From Rhodobacteraceae bacterium UBA1957 (GTDB taxonomy: Bacteria; Pseudomonadota; Alphaproteobacteria; Rhodobacterales; Rhodobacteraceae), in the NCBI GenBank assembly GCA_002336405.1, contig DDEJ01000026.1:38774-56077 (forward strand): a DNA stretch of 17,304 nt, read 5' to 3'. The translations under genes were made by a program, and so were the position numbers. Shown here one piece after another: positions 6,693 through 15,801 of this stretch (position 1 is the first letter of the stretch; each line of letters opens with the position of its first letter). Below the pieces are notes generated by a model. It was not told the DNA's origin. It searched no databases and worked only from the letters and a program-made list of their open reading frames with translations.

Positions 6693-9443
6693 ATGACCCT
6701 TTCCGATACCACGCAGAGCGCCACAACATTTCTTGACGAAGCGGCGCTCTTGGCAAAAATTGTATCGGCTCTGTCCGGGTTGCAAGACGAGCGCGAGAAA
6801 CGTGCAGTCGTTGTTACAGAATTGCGCGCTGCGCGCCTGTCTGCTCTGGCCACAATAGAGGCAAATCTCGCTGCTGCACCTCTTGCAGCGCAGACCGCGA
6901 TCCGGGCTTATTCCCAACTGACCGATTGTCTGGTCCGAACCACTTATCATCTGGCGCAAAATACGTTTCATCCCGCCCCGACCCCAACCACTGCAGAGCG
7001 GCTGGCTGTTATCGCAGTCGGGGGCTATGGTCGCGGCGAGATGGCGCTGCATTCAGATGTTGATCTGCTGTTCCTCACGCCCTACAAAATGACTGTCTGG
7101 GCTGAGAGCGTGATTGAAACAATGCTGTACATCCTGTGGGATTTGCGGCTCAAGGTCGGACACGCATCCCGCAATATCCGCGACTGCATTCGTCTGGGAT
7201 CAGAAGATTTTACCATCCGCACCGCAATGCTGGAACAACGGTTTTTGTGCGGCGACAACGCGCTGGCGACAGAACTTGAGGTAAAACTCTGGCAGGATCT
7301 CTTTCAGGGCACCGAGCACGAATTTATTGAGGCCAAGCTGGAAGAGCGCGAAGCACGCCATGAAAAACAGGGTGGCCAGCGCTATCTGGTAGAGCCTAAC
7401 GTAAAAGAGGCCAAGGGCGGCTTGCGCGATCTGCAATCGCTCTACTGGATCGCAAAATATGTCTTTCGCATTACAAGTACCGACGACCTTGCGGACTTGG
7501 ACGTGTTTCGCCCCGACGAGTTTGCAAGGCTGGAGAAAGCCGAAAATTTCCTGTGGGCGGTGCGCTGCCACCTGCACCTGACAACCCGGCGCGCCATGGA
7601 TATGCTGACCTTTGATCTGCAAGTCGAAATCGCCGAAAAGCTTGGCTACCGCGATAAAAGTGGGCGCCGCGCGGTGGAACATTTCATGCAAGATTATTTT
7701 TTGCACGCCACCGCAGTCGGCGATCTCACGCGGATCTTTCTGACCTCGCTGGAAGCATCTCATGCCAAGGCTGCGCCATTGCTTCAGCGGATTTTCACGC
7801 GCAAGCCCCGCCCACCTAAGGGCTTTAAAGTAGTGCATAATCGGCTGGCAATCGGCGATGAGACGGATTTTCTCACCGACAAACTCAATCTGCTGCGCCT
7901 GTTTGAAGAGGGGCTGCGCACCGGATTGTTGATCCACCCCGATGCAATGCGGCTGGTCACAGCCAACCTCAATCTTGTCGATGACGCGATGCGCAACGAC
8001 AAAACTGCAGGGCGCATTTTTCTTGACCTCCTGCTCAAACACGGCAATCCCGGACGGGCTTTGCGGCGCATGAACGAACTGGGCATTTTGGCGAAATTCA
8101 TCCCAGAATTCGAACCAATCGTGGCGATGATGCAGTTCAACATGTACCATCACTATACGGTCGACGAACATACCATCCAATGTCTCACCAATCTGGCGCA
8201 GATTGAACGCCGCGAACTGATAGAAGAACTGCCCCTCGCCAGCCATATTTTAAAAACGGGCCTGAACCGAAAAGTGCTTTATATCGCGCTTTTTCTGCAT
8301 GATGTCGGCAAGGGGCGCGACGAAGATCACGCCATTCTTGGGGCCCGTATCTCGCGCAAAGTGGCCCCGCGTCTCGGGCTAGACAAGGCTGAAACCGAAA
8401 CCGTGGAATGGCTTGTGCGGCATCATCTGCTGATGTCAGATATGGCGCAAAAGCGCGATATTTCAGATCCCCGCACTATTCGCGATTTTGCCAAAGCCGT
8501 ACAGACAGTCAAACGTCTCGACTTGCTAACTGTACTGACGGTGTGTGACATTCGCAGCGTTGGTCCCGAAACATGGAACAACTGGAAAGCGACCTTGTTG
8601 CGATCTTTGTACAGAGAGACCCACAAAGCGCTTGAGACCGGGCTTGAGGCTCTCAACCGCAACAATATCGGCAGCGAGGCGAAACGCACCCTGCGCGCCG
8701 CATTGCCCCAGTGGTCGAAGGCCGCATTAAAACGCGAGATTGACCGCCATTATCCACCCTATTGGCAGGGTCTGCACGTCAGCACCCATGTGTTGTTTGC
8801 ACAGTTACTAGACGGCATCCGCGAGGATGAAATCCGCATTGACTTACACCCCGAAGGCGCGCGTGATGCAACCCGTGTTTGCTTTGCGATCGTCGATCAC
8901 CCGGGCATTTTCTCGCGTCTCGCAGGGGCTTTGGCCCTTGTTGGTGCGAATGTTGTCGACGCCCGTTCCTTTACCTCAAAAGACGGCTATGCGACGGCCG
9001 CATTCTGGATACAAGACGGCGAGGGCAAGCCATATTCGGCGACCCGTTTGCCGCGCTTGCAGGAGATGATTGAAAAAATTCTCAGTGGAAAAGTCCTGGC
9101 CAAAGAAGCCATCAAAGACCGCGACAAAGTCAAGAAACGCGAAGGCGCTTTCAAAGTGCCAACCTCGATCACTTTCGACAATGAAGGCTCGGAAATCTAT
9201 ACGATCATCGAAGTAGACACCCGCGACCGCGCGGGGCTACTGTATGATTTGACCCGCACGCTGGCCGACGCCAATATCTACATCGCCTCTTCGGTGGTGG
9301 CGACCTATGGCGAGCAAGTGGTCGATAACTTTTATGTCAAAGACATGTTCGGGCTTAAATTCTACTCTGCCTCAAAACAGAAATCCCTTGAGAAAAAATT
9401 GCGCGAAGCGATCACAGCCGGTCGCGAGCGGGCGGCATCGTGA
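6693..9443 (+). CDS. glnD: Bifunctional [protein-PII] uridylyltransferase/uridylyl-removing enzyme
   Basis: GlnD senses glutamine. It uridylylates PII proteins when nitrogen is scarce and deuridylylates them when glutamine is plentiful. From the ATG at 6693 the protein has 916 residues and the full domain set: the nucleotidyltransferase motif GGYGRGEMALHSDVDLLFL near 110-128, the metal-dependent HD domain (LFLHDVGKGRDEDH, His near 536), and two C-terminal ACT domains. The first begins around ARDATRVCFAIVDHPG near 720, the second around YTIIEVDTRDRAGLLYDLTR near 834. All key motifs are intact. An in-frame start exists at 6630, but it would overlap the lipoprotein gene by 38 bases. The ATG at 6693 lies 25 bases after that gene, although I see no clear ribosome-binding site before it. 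The gene overlaps murJ by four bases. Confidence 0.96.
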   Translation: MTLSDTTQSATTFLDEAALLAKIVSALSGLQDEREKRAVVVTELRAARLSALATIEANLAAAPLAAQTAIRAYSQLTDCLVRTTYHLAQNTFHPAPTPTTAERLAVIAVGGYGRGEMALHSDVDLLFLTPYKMTVWAESVIETMLYILWDLRLKVGHASRNIRDCIRLGSEDFTIRTAMLEQRFLCGDNALATELEVKLWQDLFQGTEHEFIEAKLEEREARHEKQGGQRYLVEPNVKEAKGGLRDLQSLYWIAKYVFRITSTDDLADLDVFRPDEFARLEKAENFLWAVRCHLHLTTRRAMDMLTFDLQVEIAEKLGYRDKSGRRAVEHFMQDYFLHATAVGDLTRIFLTSLEASHAKAAPLLQRIFTRKPRPPKGFKVVHNRLAIGDETDFLTDKLNLLRLFEEGLRTGLLIHPDAMRLVTANLNLVDDAMRNDKTAGRIFLDLLLKHGNPGRALRRMNELGILAKFIPEFEPIVAMMQFNMYHHYTVDEHTIQCLTNLAQIERRELIEELPLASHILKTGLNRKVLYIALFLHDVGKGRDEDHAILGARISRKVAPRLGLDKAETETVEWLVRHHLLMSDMAQKRDISDPRTIRDFAKAVQTVKRLDLLTVLTVCDIRSVGPETWNNWKATLLRSLYRETHKALETGLEALNRNNIGSEAKRTLRAALPQWSKAALKREIDRHYPPYWQGLHVSTHVLFAQLLDGIREDEIRIDLHPEGARDATRVCFAIVDHPGIFSRLAGALALVGANVVDARSFTSKDGYATAAFWIQDGEGKPYSATRLPRLQEMIEKILSGKVLAKEAIKDRDKVKKREGAFKVPTSITFDNEGSEIYTIIEVDTRDRAGLLYDLTRTLADANIYIASSVVATYGEQVVDNFYVKDMFGLKFYSASKQKSLEKKLREAITAGRERAAS

Positions 9444-10987
9444 AACCGATCCGCCTTGTCTATGGGGTTTTGACTGTCGGCTTCTGGACCCTGATGAGCC
9501 GTGTTCTTGGGTTATTGCGCGAAATAATCCTGTTTGGCGTGATTGGCCCCGGTCCCGTGATGGATGCCTTTGTCGCAGCGTTCCGCCTGCCCAATATGTT
9601 TCGTCGCTTTTTTGCCGAAGGCGCGTTCAATGCCGCATTCGTGCCCATGTTTTCGAAAAAATATCAGGCCGGAGATGATCCCAATCTCTTTGCCTCTGAT
9701 GCGCTGAACGGTCTGGCCTTGGTTTTGCTGGCACTGACGGCTGTGGCGATGATCTTTATGCCGGCGCTGGTCTGGGCCACCGCAGGCGGTTTTGGTGGCA
9801 CCGAACGCTTTGATCTCGCGGTGGGTTTTGGCCGGATTATGTTTCCCTATATTTTCTTTATCTCTTTGGCAGCACTGTTTTCTGGCGTTCTAAATGCCGG
9901 CGGCCATTTTGCCGCCGCCGCAGCAGCACCTGTTGTGCTGAATATTTTGGTAATTGCAGCTCTGATAACCGCCAAGTTCACAGGCGGTCAGCCAGTGCTT
10001 TATCTGGTCTGGAGCGTACCCGTTGCCGGTATCGCACAACTGGCGCTGGTATGGCATGCGGCGCTGCGTGCGGGCCTGCGACTGCGCCTTGGCCGGCCGC
10101 GCTGGACCAAAGATATGCGCCGGCTTGTGGTGATTGCAGTTCCCGCCGCCTTGGCCGGTGGGGTGATGCAGATCAACCTTGTGGTTGGCCAACAGGTCGC
10201 CAGCAGCTTTGACAAGGCGGTTGGCTGGCTCTATGGAGCCGACCGGCTGTATCAACTGCCGCTCGGCGTGGTTGGCATCGCCATTGGAATTGTGCTTTTG
10301 CCCGATCTGTCGCGCAAGCTAAAAGCCAATGACACCAGCGGTGCGCGCGCCGCCTTTAGCCGAGCCGCCGAGATTTCACTGGCGCTAACCCTGCCAGCAG
10401 CAGTGGCGTTATGTGTGATCCCGCTACCACTGGTTTCGGTGTTGTTTGAACGCGGAGCCACCACTGCGGCCGACAGTGCCGCGATGGCGCAAGCGGTTGC
10501 AATTTATGGACTTGGATTGCCCGCCTTCATGTTGCAAAAACTATTGCAACCGCTATTTTTTGCACGCGAAGATACCCGCACACCTTTTCGTTACGCAGTG
10601 GTATCGATGATCGTCAACGCCGCCTTGGCAATTGGTCTTATCCCAATGTTTGGCTGGCTGGCCCCCGCCATCGCCACCAGTGCTGCGGGTTGGGCCATGG
10701 TGGGGTTGTTGGCTTTGGGGGCGCGTCGCTTTGGGCGTGAGGCCCAGTTTGATGCGCGTTTGCGGACGCGGTTGTGGCGCATCCTTGCCGCATCTGCGGC
10801 GATGGGTGTGGTGCTGTTTCTGTGTCAGGCCCTCGCCGGATCAAGCTTTAGGGTCGTGGGCTGGCGGTATCTTGCGTTGAGCGGTCTGATCCTTGCGGGC
10901 ATTGTTAGCTATGTAGGTGTTGCGCAAGTTTTGGGCGCGTTTAAGATCTCTGAATACCGCGCTGCGCTGCGTCGATCCTCCGACTGA
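9440..10987 (+). CDS. murJ: Lipid II flippase MurJ (MviN)
   Basis: MurJ moves the peptidoglycan precursor lipid II across the inner membrane. The 515-residue protein is very hydrophobic, consistent with the family's 14 transmembrane helices, and has the signature RLPNMFRRFFAEGAFNAAFV at 49-68. Charged residues that are important in the E. coli protein appear at a constant offset of three: Arg21, Arg27, Asp42 and Arg55. Arg269 in ADRLYQLPLG is a good candidate for the later essential arginine. The start is a GTG overlapping the glnD stop (GTGA), so translation is probably coupled. It is the last gene of the + strand operon and is convergent with rplQ; a hairpin lies between them. Confidence 0.97.
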   Translation: MKPIRLVYGVLTVGFWTLMSRVLGLLREIILFGVIGPGPVMDAFVAAFRLPNMFRRFFAEGAFNAAFVPMFSKKYQAGDDPNLFASDALNGLALVLLALTAVAMIFMPALVWATAGGFGGTERFDLAVGFGRIMFPYIFFISLAALFSGVLNAGGHFAAAAAAPVVLNILVIAALITAKFTGGQPVLYLVWSVPVAGIAQLALVWHAALRAGLRLRLGRPRWTKDMRRLVVIAVPAALAGGVMQINLVVGQQVASSFDKAVGWLYGADRLYQLPLGVVGIAIGIVLLPDLSRKLKANDTSGARAAFSRAAEISLALTLPAAVALCVIPLPLVSVLFERGATTAADSAAMAQAVAIYGLGLPAFMLQKLLQPLFFAREDTRTPFRYAVVSMIVNAALAIGLIPMFGWLAPAIATSAAGWAMVGLLALGARRFGREAQFDARLRTRLWRILAASAAMGVVLFLCQALAGSSFRVVGWRYLALSGLILAGIVSYVGVAQVLGAFKISEYRAALRRSSD

Positions 10988-11004
10988 TTTAACCGCAGCG
11001 TGCA

Positions 11005-11036
11005 TGAAAAAAGCCACAGTGCGGGACCGTGGCTTT
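11005..11036 (-). terminator. Intrinsic terminator of the ribosomal/rpoA operon
   Basis: Read on the - strand, an AAAGCCAC arm pairs perfectly with GTGGCTTT over eight base pairs and an 11-base loop. It is followed directly by a run of T (six in all, counting those in the arm). It lies about 30 bases beyond the rplQ stop, in the right orientation. On the + strand the same stem is followed only by CAAAC, so it would be a poorer terminator for murJ, though partly bidirectional action is possible. Confidence 0.85.
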
Positions 11037-11062
11037 CAAACAGTGCAGACCTTTGCAAGTGC

Positions 11063-11482
11063 TTAGACGCTTGCTGCCTCTTGCAGGGCAACGCGTTCTT
11101 TATCGGCCTTACCTTTGGCATCGGGATCGCGGTCTACAAATTCGATGATTGCCATTGGCGCCATGTCACCATAGCGGAAACCGGCCTTCATAATCCGGAC
11201 ATATCCGCCCTGACGATCTTTATAACGGGGTCCCAGCACGTCAAACAATTTACTGACATATTGGTCTTCCTTAAGCCGAGCCGCAGCCTGACGGCGCGCA
11301 TGCAGATCGCCGCGCTTGCCCAAGGTCACAAGCTTCTCTATCACCCGGCGCAGTTCTTTTGCCTTGGGAAGGGTTGTTTTAATTTGCTCGTGTTCGATGA
11401 GCGAGCCAGACATATTTGCCCAGAGTGCCTTGCGGTGTTCGTGGGTACGGTTAAGCCGGCGGTAGCCTTTTGCGTGACGCAT
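11063..11482 (-). CDS. rplQ: 50S ribosomal protein L17
   Basis: L17 is a structural protein of the large ribosomal subunit near the exit tunnel. The 139-residue product begins [20 protein letters not shown] and contains the conserved [19 protein letters not shown] segment. The C-terminal region [20 protein letters not shown] is followed by a short alphaproteobacterial tail ending AASV. GAAGGA precedes the ATG. It is the last gene of the cluster, with a terminator downstream. The gap to rpoA is 115 bases, long for this operon, and holds a strong hairpin. Confidence 0.98.
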   Translation of the reverse strand: MRHAKGYRRLNRTHEHRKALWANMSGSLIEHEQIKTTLPKAKELRRVIEKLVTLGKRGDLHARRQAAARLKEDQYVSKLFDVLGPRYKDRQGGYVRIMKAGFRYGDMAPMAIIEFVDRDPDAKGKADKERVALQEAASV

Positions 11483-11571
11483 GTTTCTTATCCTTCTACA
11501 GGTATTTTTTCTTTGTCTGGAGGCCGATGCGTGTCAGCCTCTCTCCTTGGGGCGGGATTGCCCAGTCAAAC

Positions 11572-11593
11572 GGATGAGGGTTTCCCCTCATCC
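11572..11593 (-). promoter_or_regulatory. Perfect 9-bp hairpin with GAAA loop in the rpoA-rplQ spacer
   Basis: On the - strand RNA, GGAUGAGGG and CCCUCAUCC pair perfectly around a GAAA loop. GAAA is a GNRA sequence, which makes stable loops. The hairpin starts only a few bases after the rpoA stop codon. There is no T run after it, so it is not an intrinsic terminator. It could protect the rpoA 3' end, mark an RNA-processing site, or reduce read-through into rplQ. Confidence 0.7.
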
Positions 11594-11597
11594 AAAT

Positions 11598-12614
11598 TTA
11601 GAAAGCATCTTCAAATTTCTTTGCAAGATCCTCGATGTTATCCGGTGGCCAGTCTTCAACATCCATACCCAGATGCAGTCCCATGCCCGACAGAACTTCT
11701 TTGATTTCGTTCAAAGACTTCCGACCAAAGTTTGGCGTCCGCAGCATTTCGGCTTCGGTTTTCTGGATCAGATCGCCGATGTACACAATATTATCGTTTT
11801 TCAGGCAATTTGCAGAGCGCACCGACAATTCCAACTCGTCAACCTTCTTAAGCAGCAGCGGATTGAATTCCAGTGCATCATCATCATCTTGGCGCGACGC
11901 TGATTCAGGCTCGTCAAAGTTCACAAAGATCGACAACTGGTCTTGCAAAATGCGCGCGGCATAAGCGACAGCATCATCTGGCGACAGCGAACCGTCAGTC
12001 TCGACCTTCATTGTCAGCTTGTCATAATCAAGCACCTGGCCTTCGCGGGTCGGTTGCACATCATAGGACACCTTTTTAACCGGCGAATAAATCGCATCAA
12101 TCGGAATGAGGCCGATTGGCGCATCTTCTGGCTTGTTCTTATCGGCAGCGACATAGCCCTTACCGGTATTGACAGTCAGTTCAAAGAACACATCTGCCCC
12201 ATCATCAAGGTGGCAAATCACATGCTCGCGGTTTAGAATCTCGATACCCGCACTTTCAGATATATCGCCAGCGGTCACAACACCGGGACCTTTTGCATTT
12301 ATCGAAAGCCGCTTAGGTCCCTCGACTTCCATGCTCAGCGCAACACCCTTCAGGTTCAAAATGATATCGGTGACGTCTTCGCGTACACCGGCAACGCTGG
12401 AAAACTCGTGCAGAACATTATCAATCTGCACGCTTACAATCGCCGCACCCTGAAGAGAGCTCATGAGAACGCGCCGCAGTGCATTGCCGAGCGTAAGCCC
12501 AAAACCACGTTCAAGCGGTTCAGCGGTAACCGTCGCCTGACGGGTCGGGTCATTGCCCGGCTTAACGTCTAACTGCGTCGGTTTGATTAGATCGGCCCAA
12601 TTTTTGTGGATCAT
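11598..12614 (-). CDS. rpoA: DNA-directed RNA polymerase subunit alpha
   Basis: The alpha subunit dimerises to nucleate RNA polymerase and contacts upstream promoter DNA and activators. From the ATG at 12614 the protein has 338 residues, the usual alphaproteobacterial length. The N-terminal assembly domain includes [20 protein letters not shown]; the flexible linker is acidic ([11 protein letters not shown]). The C-terminal domain contains [20 protein letters not shown] and [20 protein letters not shown]. An in-frame ATG four codons upstream at 12626 is rejected because the bases between the two ATGs contain the ribosome-binding site GGAGG. The gap to rpsK is about 110 bases and no rpsD lies between them, unlike E. 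coli but usual in alphaproteobacteria. Confidence 0.98.
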   Translation of the reverse strand: MIHKNWADLIKPTQLDVKPGNDPTRQATVTAEPLERGFGLTLGNALRRVLMSSLQGAAIVSVQIDNVLHEFSSVAGVREDVTDIILNLKGVALSMEVEGPKRLSINAKGPGVVTAGDISESAGIEILNREHVICHLDDGADVFFELTVNTGKGYVAADKNKPEDAPIGLIPIDAIYSPVKKVSYDVQPTREGQVLDYDKLTMKVETDGSLSPDDAVAYAARILQDQLSIFVNFDEPESASRQDDDDALEFNPLLLKKVDELELSVRSANCLKNDNIVYIGDLIQKTEAEMLRTPNFGRKSLNEIKEVLSGMGLHLGMDVEDWPPDNIEDLAKKFEDAF

Positions 12615-12726
12615 GAAATCCTCCATCCTTGTCCTGCCCCCATGTCCAGAAGTGCAAGACGCCCGAGGTTAAAATAGAAAAGCGGCAGCGCAGTTAAACC
12701 CACGCCACCAGTACTATTAATATTGT

Positions 12727-13119
12727 TTACACCCGACGACGCTTTGGTGGACGACAGCCATTGTGTGCCATCGGCGTCACATCACGGATCGAAGTGATGT
12801 TAAAACCAGCAGCAGCCAGCGCCCGCAGTGCGGATTCACGACCCGATCCCGGACCTTGAACTTCAACCTCAAGCGTTTTCACACCGTGCTCTTGCGCCTT
12901 ACGGCCAACATCTTCGGCCGCCATCTGCGCTGCATAGGGCGTCGATTTACGCGAGCCTTTAAAGCCCATGGTTCCCGAAGACGACCATGCAATGGCGTTG
13001 CCCTGCACGTCCGAAATCAAAATCTTGGTGTTGTTGAACGAACTGTTTACATGCGCCACACCAGCGGCGATATTTTTGGAGACCTTCTTTTTGCCTCCGC
13101 GACGTGTATCACGTGCCAT
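12727..13119 (-). CDS. rpsK: 30S ribosomal protein S11
   Basis: S11 lies on the platform of the small subunit and contacts 16S rRNA near the exit site. The 130-residue product contains the conserved segments [51 protein letters not shown] and the C-terminal THNG-type block [16 protein letters not shown]. The ATG is preceded by GGGAGGG. It follows rpsM by 15 bases and is clearly co-transcribed with it. Confidence 0.98.
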   Translation of the reverse strand: MARDTRRGGKKKVSKNIAAGVAHVNSSFNNTKILISDVQGNAIAWSSSGTMGFKGSRKSTPYAAQMAAEDVGRKAQEHGVKTLEVEVQGPGSGRESALRALAAAGFNITSIRDVTPMAHNGCRPPKRRRV

Positions 13120-13134
13120 AACTCAAGCCCTCCC

Positions 13135-13503
13135 TTACTTCTTCTTACCAGCAATTGCTCTCGCCGGGCCCTTGCGGGTACGGGCGTTGGTATGGGTGCG
13201 TTGCCCCCGTACCGGCAGATTGCGGCGGTGACGCAGACCGCGATAGCAGCCCAGATCCATCAGACGCTTGATGTTCATTTGAACCTCACGGCGCAGATCG
13301 CCTTCTACCATGCAATTGGCGTCGATATGTTCGCGTACGGCCAGAACTTCGGCGTCGCTTAATTCATTGACCCGGCGCGTTTCGTCGATATTGACCGCGG
13401 CGCAAATTTCCTTTGCGATCGCTGAACCGATACCGGTGATATATGTTAATGCGATGGGAACCCGTTTATGCGTCGGGATGTTCACGCCGGCTATACGTGC
13501 CAA
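13135..13503 (-). CDS. rpsM: 30S ribosomal protein S13, TTG start
   Basis: S13 is in the head of the small subunit and contacts P-site tRNA and bridges to the large subunit. The 122-residue product begins [20 protein letters not shown] and contains [33 protein letters not shown] and a lysine-rich C-terminus. The initiation codon is TTG at 13503. The reading frame has a stop (TGA) seven codons upstream and no ATG or GTG between them, so TTG is the only plausible start for the conserved N-terminus. AAGGAAG lies seven bases before it. A 184-base spacer with several hairpins separates it from adk, so this may be the head of a separately controlled alpha operon. Confidence 0.98.
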   Translation of the reverse strand: MARIAGVNIPTHKRVPIALTYITGIGSAIAKEICAAVNIDETRRVNELSDAEVLAVREHIDANCMVEGDLRREVQMNIKRLMDLGCYRGLRHRRNLPVRGQRTHTNARTRKGPARAIAGKKK

Positions 13504-13687
13504 ATTCTTGCTTCCTTTTCATTGCGGTTCCGTAACCCCAGAACCTTTTTTCACAAAACCCGACCCAGTTCGCCAAGGCGCTGCATGTCGGGGGTTCACG
13601 GCGCAGCCCTACGGGCGCCCATGGACGTGGTCTCTCAACCAAACCCGGTGGTTAAGAGAGATTCATGCAGCGGTCAAGACCAAAACA
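13504..13687 (-). promoter_or_regulatory. Structured leader between adk and rpsM
   Basis: This 184-base spacer is unusually long for the cluster. On the - strand it holds a 10-bp stem at 13631-13659 (arms UCUCUUAACC and GGUUGAGAGA, one G-U pair, nine-base loop). A GGCGC/GCGCC hairpin follows near 13599-13621, and a third stem (GGTTC/GAACC, 13526-13545) lies just upstream of the rpsM ribosome-binding site. None is followed by a T run on the - strand. In E. coli the rpsM leader binds S4 for feedback control, but rpsD is not in this cluster. No promoter is convincing here. Confidence 0.45.
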
Positions 13688-14335
13688 TCACAACGCGTCT
13701 AAAACCGATGCGATTTCCAGCTGCACAATTTTGATATCCGCGAGGCCATTGACAGATTGCAGTTGCTTATTGGCAAAGTAATAGCCCAACAGCGGTGATG
13801 TTTTCTTATAGTACTCCATAAGGCGATTTTTGAGACTTTCCTCATTGTCGTCTGCCCGACGCTGGAAATCGGACGCACCACAGGCCTCGCAGACACCATT
13901 ATCAGGCTGTGGTCGTGTCACATCATGGTAGACATCACCACATGATCCACAGGTTGACCGGCCCGCAATTCGCGCCACCAACGCCTTGTCATCAACTTGC
14001 ATCTCCACAACCACATCAAGCGTTTGATTGGTTTGACTTAGAAGTTCGGATAACGCATCGGCTTGCGCCAGGGTTCGGGGAAAGCCATCAAAAATAAAAC
14101 CGCCCTGCGTGTTGGATTCTATTTTTTCGCGGATCAAACCAATAACAATCTCATCGGTGACTAAATCACCTTTTGCCATCACGCCGGCCACGATATTTCC
14201 CATCTCGGTGCCACTAGATTTGGCCTCGCGCAGCATGTCACCGGTGGACAGCTGCGTCATACCACGGGTCTCAACCAAATGGCGCGCCTGCGTTCCTTTG
14301 CCGGCGCCAGGTGGCCCTAACAGAATGATGTTCAT
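13688..14335 (-). CDS. adk: Adenylate kinase
   Basis: Adenylate kinase interconverts ATP plus AMP and two ADP in the cytoplasm. The 215-residue protein has the P-loop [10 protein letters not shown] at 7-16, the AMP-binding region LSTGDMLR at 29-36 and [12 protein letters not shown] at 84-95. It is a long-LID form with Cys129, Cys132, Cys149 and Cys152, a probable structural zinc site of the kind known in some bacterial enzymes. [14 protein letters not shown] at 159-172 supplies the arginines that contact the phosphates. The ATG overlaps the secY stop (ATGA), indicating coupled translation. Confidence 0.98.
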   Translation of the reverse strand: MNIILLGPPGAGKGTQARHLVETRGMTQLSTGDMLREAKSSGTEMGNIVAGVMAKGDLVTDEIVIGLIREKIESNTQGGFIFDGFPRTLAQADALSELLSQTNQTLDVVVEMQVDDKALVARIAGRSTCGSCGDVYHDVTRPQPDNGVCEACGASDFQRRADDNEESLKNRLMEYYKKTSPLLGYYFANKQLQSVNGLADIKIVQLEIASVLDAL

Positions 14336-15693
14336 TTGCGTGTCCCTCCCTTGCTGTTGCGCTTTTTACCCTTTCCACGAAGTTGTGATTTTTGAATCAA
14401 ACCTTCGTATTGATGGGCTAGAAGATGCGATTGAACCTGCTGAATGGTATCCATTGTCACGGACACCACAATCAGCACTGATGTCCCGCCAAAGTAAAAC
14501 GGAATAGAAAATTGCCCGCGCAAAATTTCTGGCAGCAAACACACGAGGGCCAAATACGCGGCACCGAGCACGAGCAGACGTGACACCACATATTCGAGAT
14601 ATTCGGCGGTTTTCGCTCCGGGGCGAATACCTGGCACAAACCCATTTTGATTTTTCAGGTTCTCGGCGACCTCGTCTGGTTTAAACGAGACGTTAAAGGT
14701 GTAAAAATAAACAAAAAACACTACCATCGCGGCAAAGAAAGCCAGATAGAGCGGCTGACCAGGACCGAAGTATGCCAAAATAGTCGACATGATCGGACCC
14801 GTCTGATTGCCCGAAAAGGTGCTGACCGTCGTGGGCAACAACAACAGCGAACTGGCAAAGATTGCCGGGATCACGCCAGCGGGATTGACCTTGACCGGAA
14901 GGTGGCTGGACTGGCCTTCCATGATTTTCATGCCAACTTGACGCCGCGGGTATTGAATGTGAATTTTGCGCAGGGCGCGCTCCATAAACACCACAAAGGC
15001 AATCGTTACGATCACCATCACTATCACCCCAACAATAATTGCCGGGCTAATCGCACCCGAGCGGCCCGAGGCAAAAAACTGTGCCAATGCGGCGGGCACT
15101 TCTGCGATAATCCCAACGAAAATAATCAATGATATGCCGTTGCCAATGCCGCGTGCGGTAATCTGTTCACCGAGCCACATCAAGAACATTGTGCCACCCA
15201 CCAGCGTCACCAGACAGGACATCCGGAAAAATAGTCCGGGTTCGGTAACCAACTCACCAGCTTCAAGGCTGACCGCAAGCCCGTAAGCCTGCAGGGTGGC
15301 CAAAGCAACGGTCCCAAAGCGGGTGTATTGATTGATCTTCTTGCGACCTTGCTCACCCTCTTTTTTCAGTTGTTCCAATGCTGGCACCATGGAGGTCAGC
15401 AACTGGATGATAATCGAGGCCGAAATATAGGGCATGATGCCAAGAGCAAAGATCCCCATGCGACCCAAGGCCCCACCGGTAAACATCGTCAGAATACCGC
15501 CGATGCCCTGTTGTGCCTGCTCCATAAAGTCGCGCAACGCCTGCCCATCAATGCCGGGCACAGGAATAAAAGTGCCAAGGCGGTAGACGATCAACAAACC
15601 CAGCGTAAACAAGATACGGTTACGCAAGTCAGTGGCCTTACCCAAGGCAGCCCAGCTTGTGTTTGCGGCCATTTGTTCTGCAGCAGATACCAT
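14332..15693 (-). CDS. secY: Preprotein translocase subunit SecY
   Basis: SecY is the channel subunit of the inner-membrane Sec translocon. From the ATG at 15693 it has 453 residues and ten expected transmembrane segments. It includes [15 protein letters not shown] near the first periplasmic (plug) region, [18 protein letters not shown] in helix 2, and the cytoplasmic-loop motif [14 protein letters not shown]. The basic C-terminus is [16 protein letters not shown]. The frame extends to a TTG at 15726, but that lies inside a terminator-like hairpin. [14 protein letters not shown] at 15693, preceded by AGAGAG, fits the start I know from roseobacters. It overlaps adk by four bases. Confidence 0.97.
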   Translation of the reverse strand: MVSAAEQMAANTSWAALGKATDLRNRILFTLGLLIVYRLGTFIPVPGIDGQALRDFMEQAQQGIGGILTMFTGGALGRMGIFALGIMPYISASIIIQLLTSMVPALEQLKKEGEQGRKKINQYTRFGTVALATLQAYGLAVSLEAGELVTEPGLFFRMSCLVTLVGGTMFLMWLGEQITARGIGNGISLIIFVGIIAEVPAALAQFFASGRSGAISPAIIVGVIVMVIVTIAFVVFMERALRKIHIQYPRRQVGMKIMEGQSSHLPVKVNPAGVIPAIFASSLLLLPTTVSTFSGNQTGPIMSTILAYFGPGQPLYLAFFAAMVVFFVYFYTFNVSFKPDEVAENLKNQNGFVPGIRPGAKTAEYLEYVVSRLLVLGAAYLALVCLLPEILRGQFSIPFYFGGTSVLIVVSVTMDTIQQVQSHLLAHQYEGLIQKSQLRGKGKKRNSKGGTRK

Positions 15694-15712
15694 AGGGGTC
15701 TCTCTTTTAGAT

Positions 15713-15747
15713 AAAAAACCGCCCAAAGCGTTTTCCAGCTCGGGCGG
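15713..15747 (-). terminator. Terminator-like hairpin between rplO and secY
   Basis: On the - strand CCGCCC (15742-15747) pairs with GGGCGG (15719-15724) across a 17-base loop and is followed at once by TTTTTT (15713-15718). It has the form of an intrinsic terminator, though with a large loop. It lies about 55 bases beyond the rplO stop and ends 20 bases before the secY ATG, so it should end or attenuate transcription from rplO into secY. Confidence 0.65.
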
Positions 15748-15768
15748 CCAATTGGGAAAACTGTAACA

Positions 15769-15797
15769 TATGTAGGCAGCCTAGACGCTGCTCACAA
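15769..15797 (-). promoter_or_regulatory. Weak candidate promoter for secY
   Basis: Just past the rplO stop the - strand reads TTGTGA (15792-15797), a 17-base spacer and TACATA (15769-15774). A transcript from here would start near 15762 and begin with the terminator-like hairpin in front of secY, so it would be an attenuated leader. The match to consensus is modest, and the call depends partly on the need for secY transcription beyond that hairpin. Confidence 0.25.
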
Positions 15798-15801
15798 GGT
15801 G

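Noticed and set aside
7200..8246. Long open frame (348 codons) on the - strand inside glnD
   Set aside because: It is a shadow of glnD: the + strand frame has all GlnD motifs, while the antisense product has no recognisable domain and no ribosome-binding site.
11000..11704. Open frame of 234 codons on the + strand across rplQ and the end of rpoA
   Set aside because: It is antisense to two certain genes and runs through the terminator and hairpin; there is no protein-like signature.
12763..13362. Open frame of 199 codons on the + strand opposite rpsK and rpsM
   Set aside because: It is antisense to two conserved ribosomal genes and its existence follows from their codon use.
13526..13551. 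GGTTC/GAACC stem followed by six T on the + strand
   Set aside because: No + strand gene is present to terminate; the stem is only five base pairs. It is kept only as part of the rpsM leader on the - strand.
15694..15726. Upstream TTG start for secY
   Set aside because: It would place the start codon inside the terminator hairpin arm; the ATG at 15693 has a ribosome-binding site and the known N-terminus.
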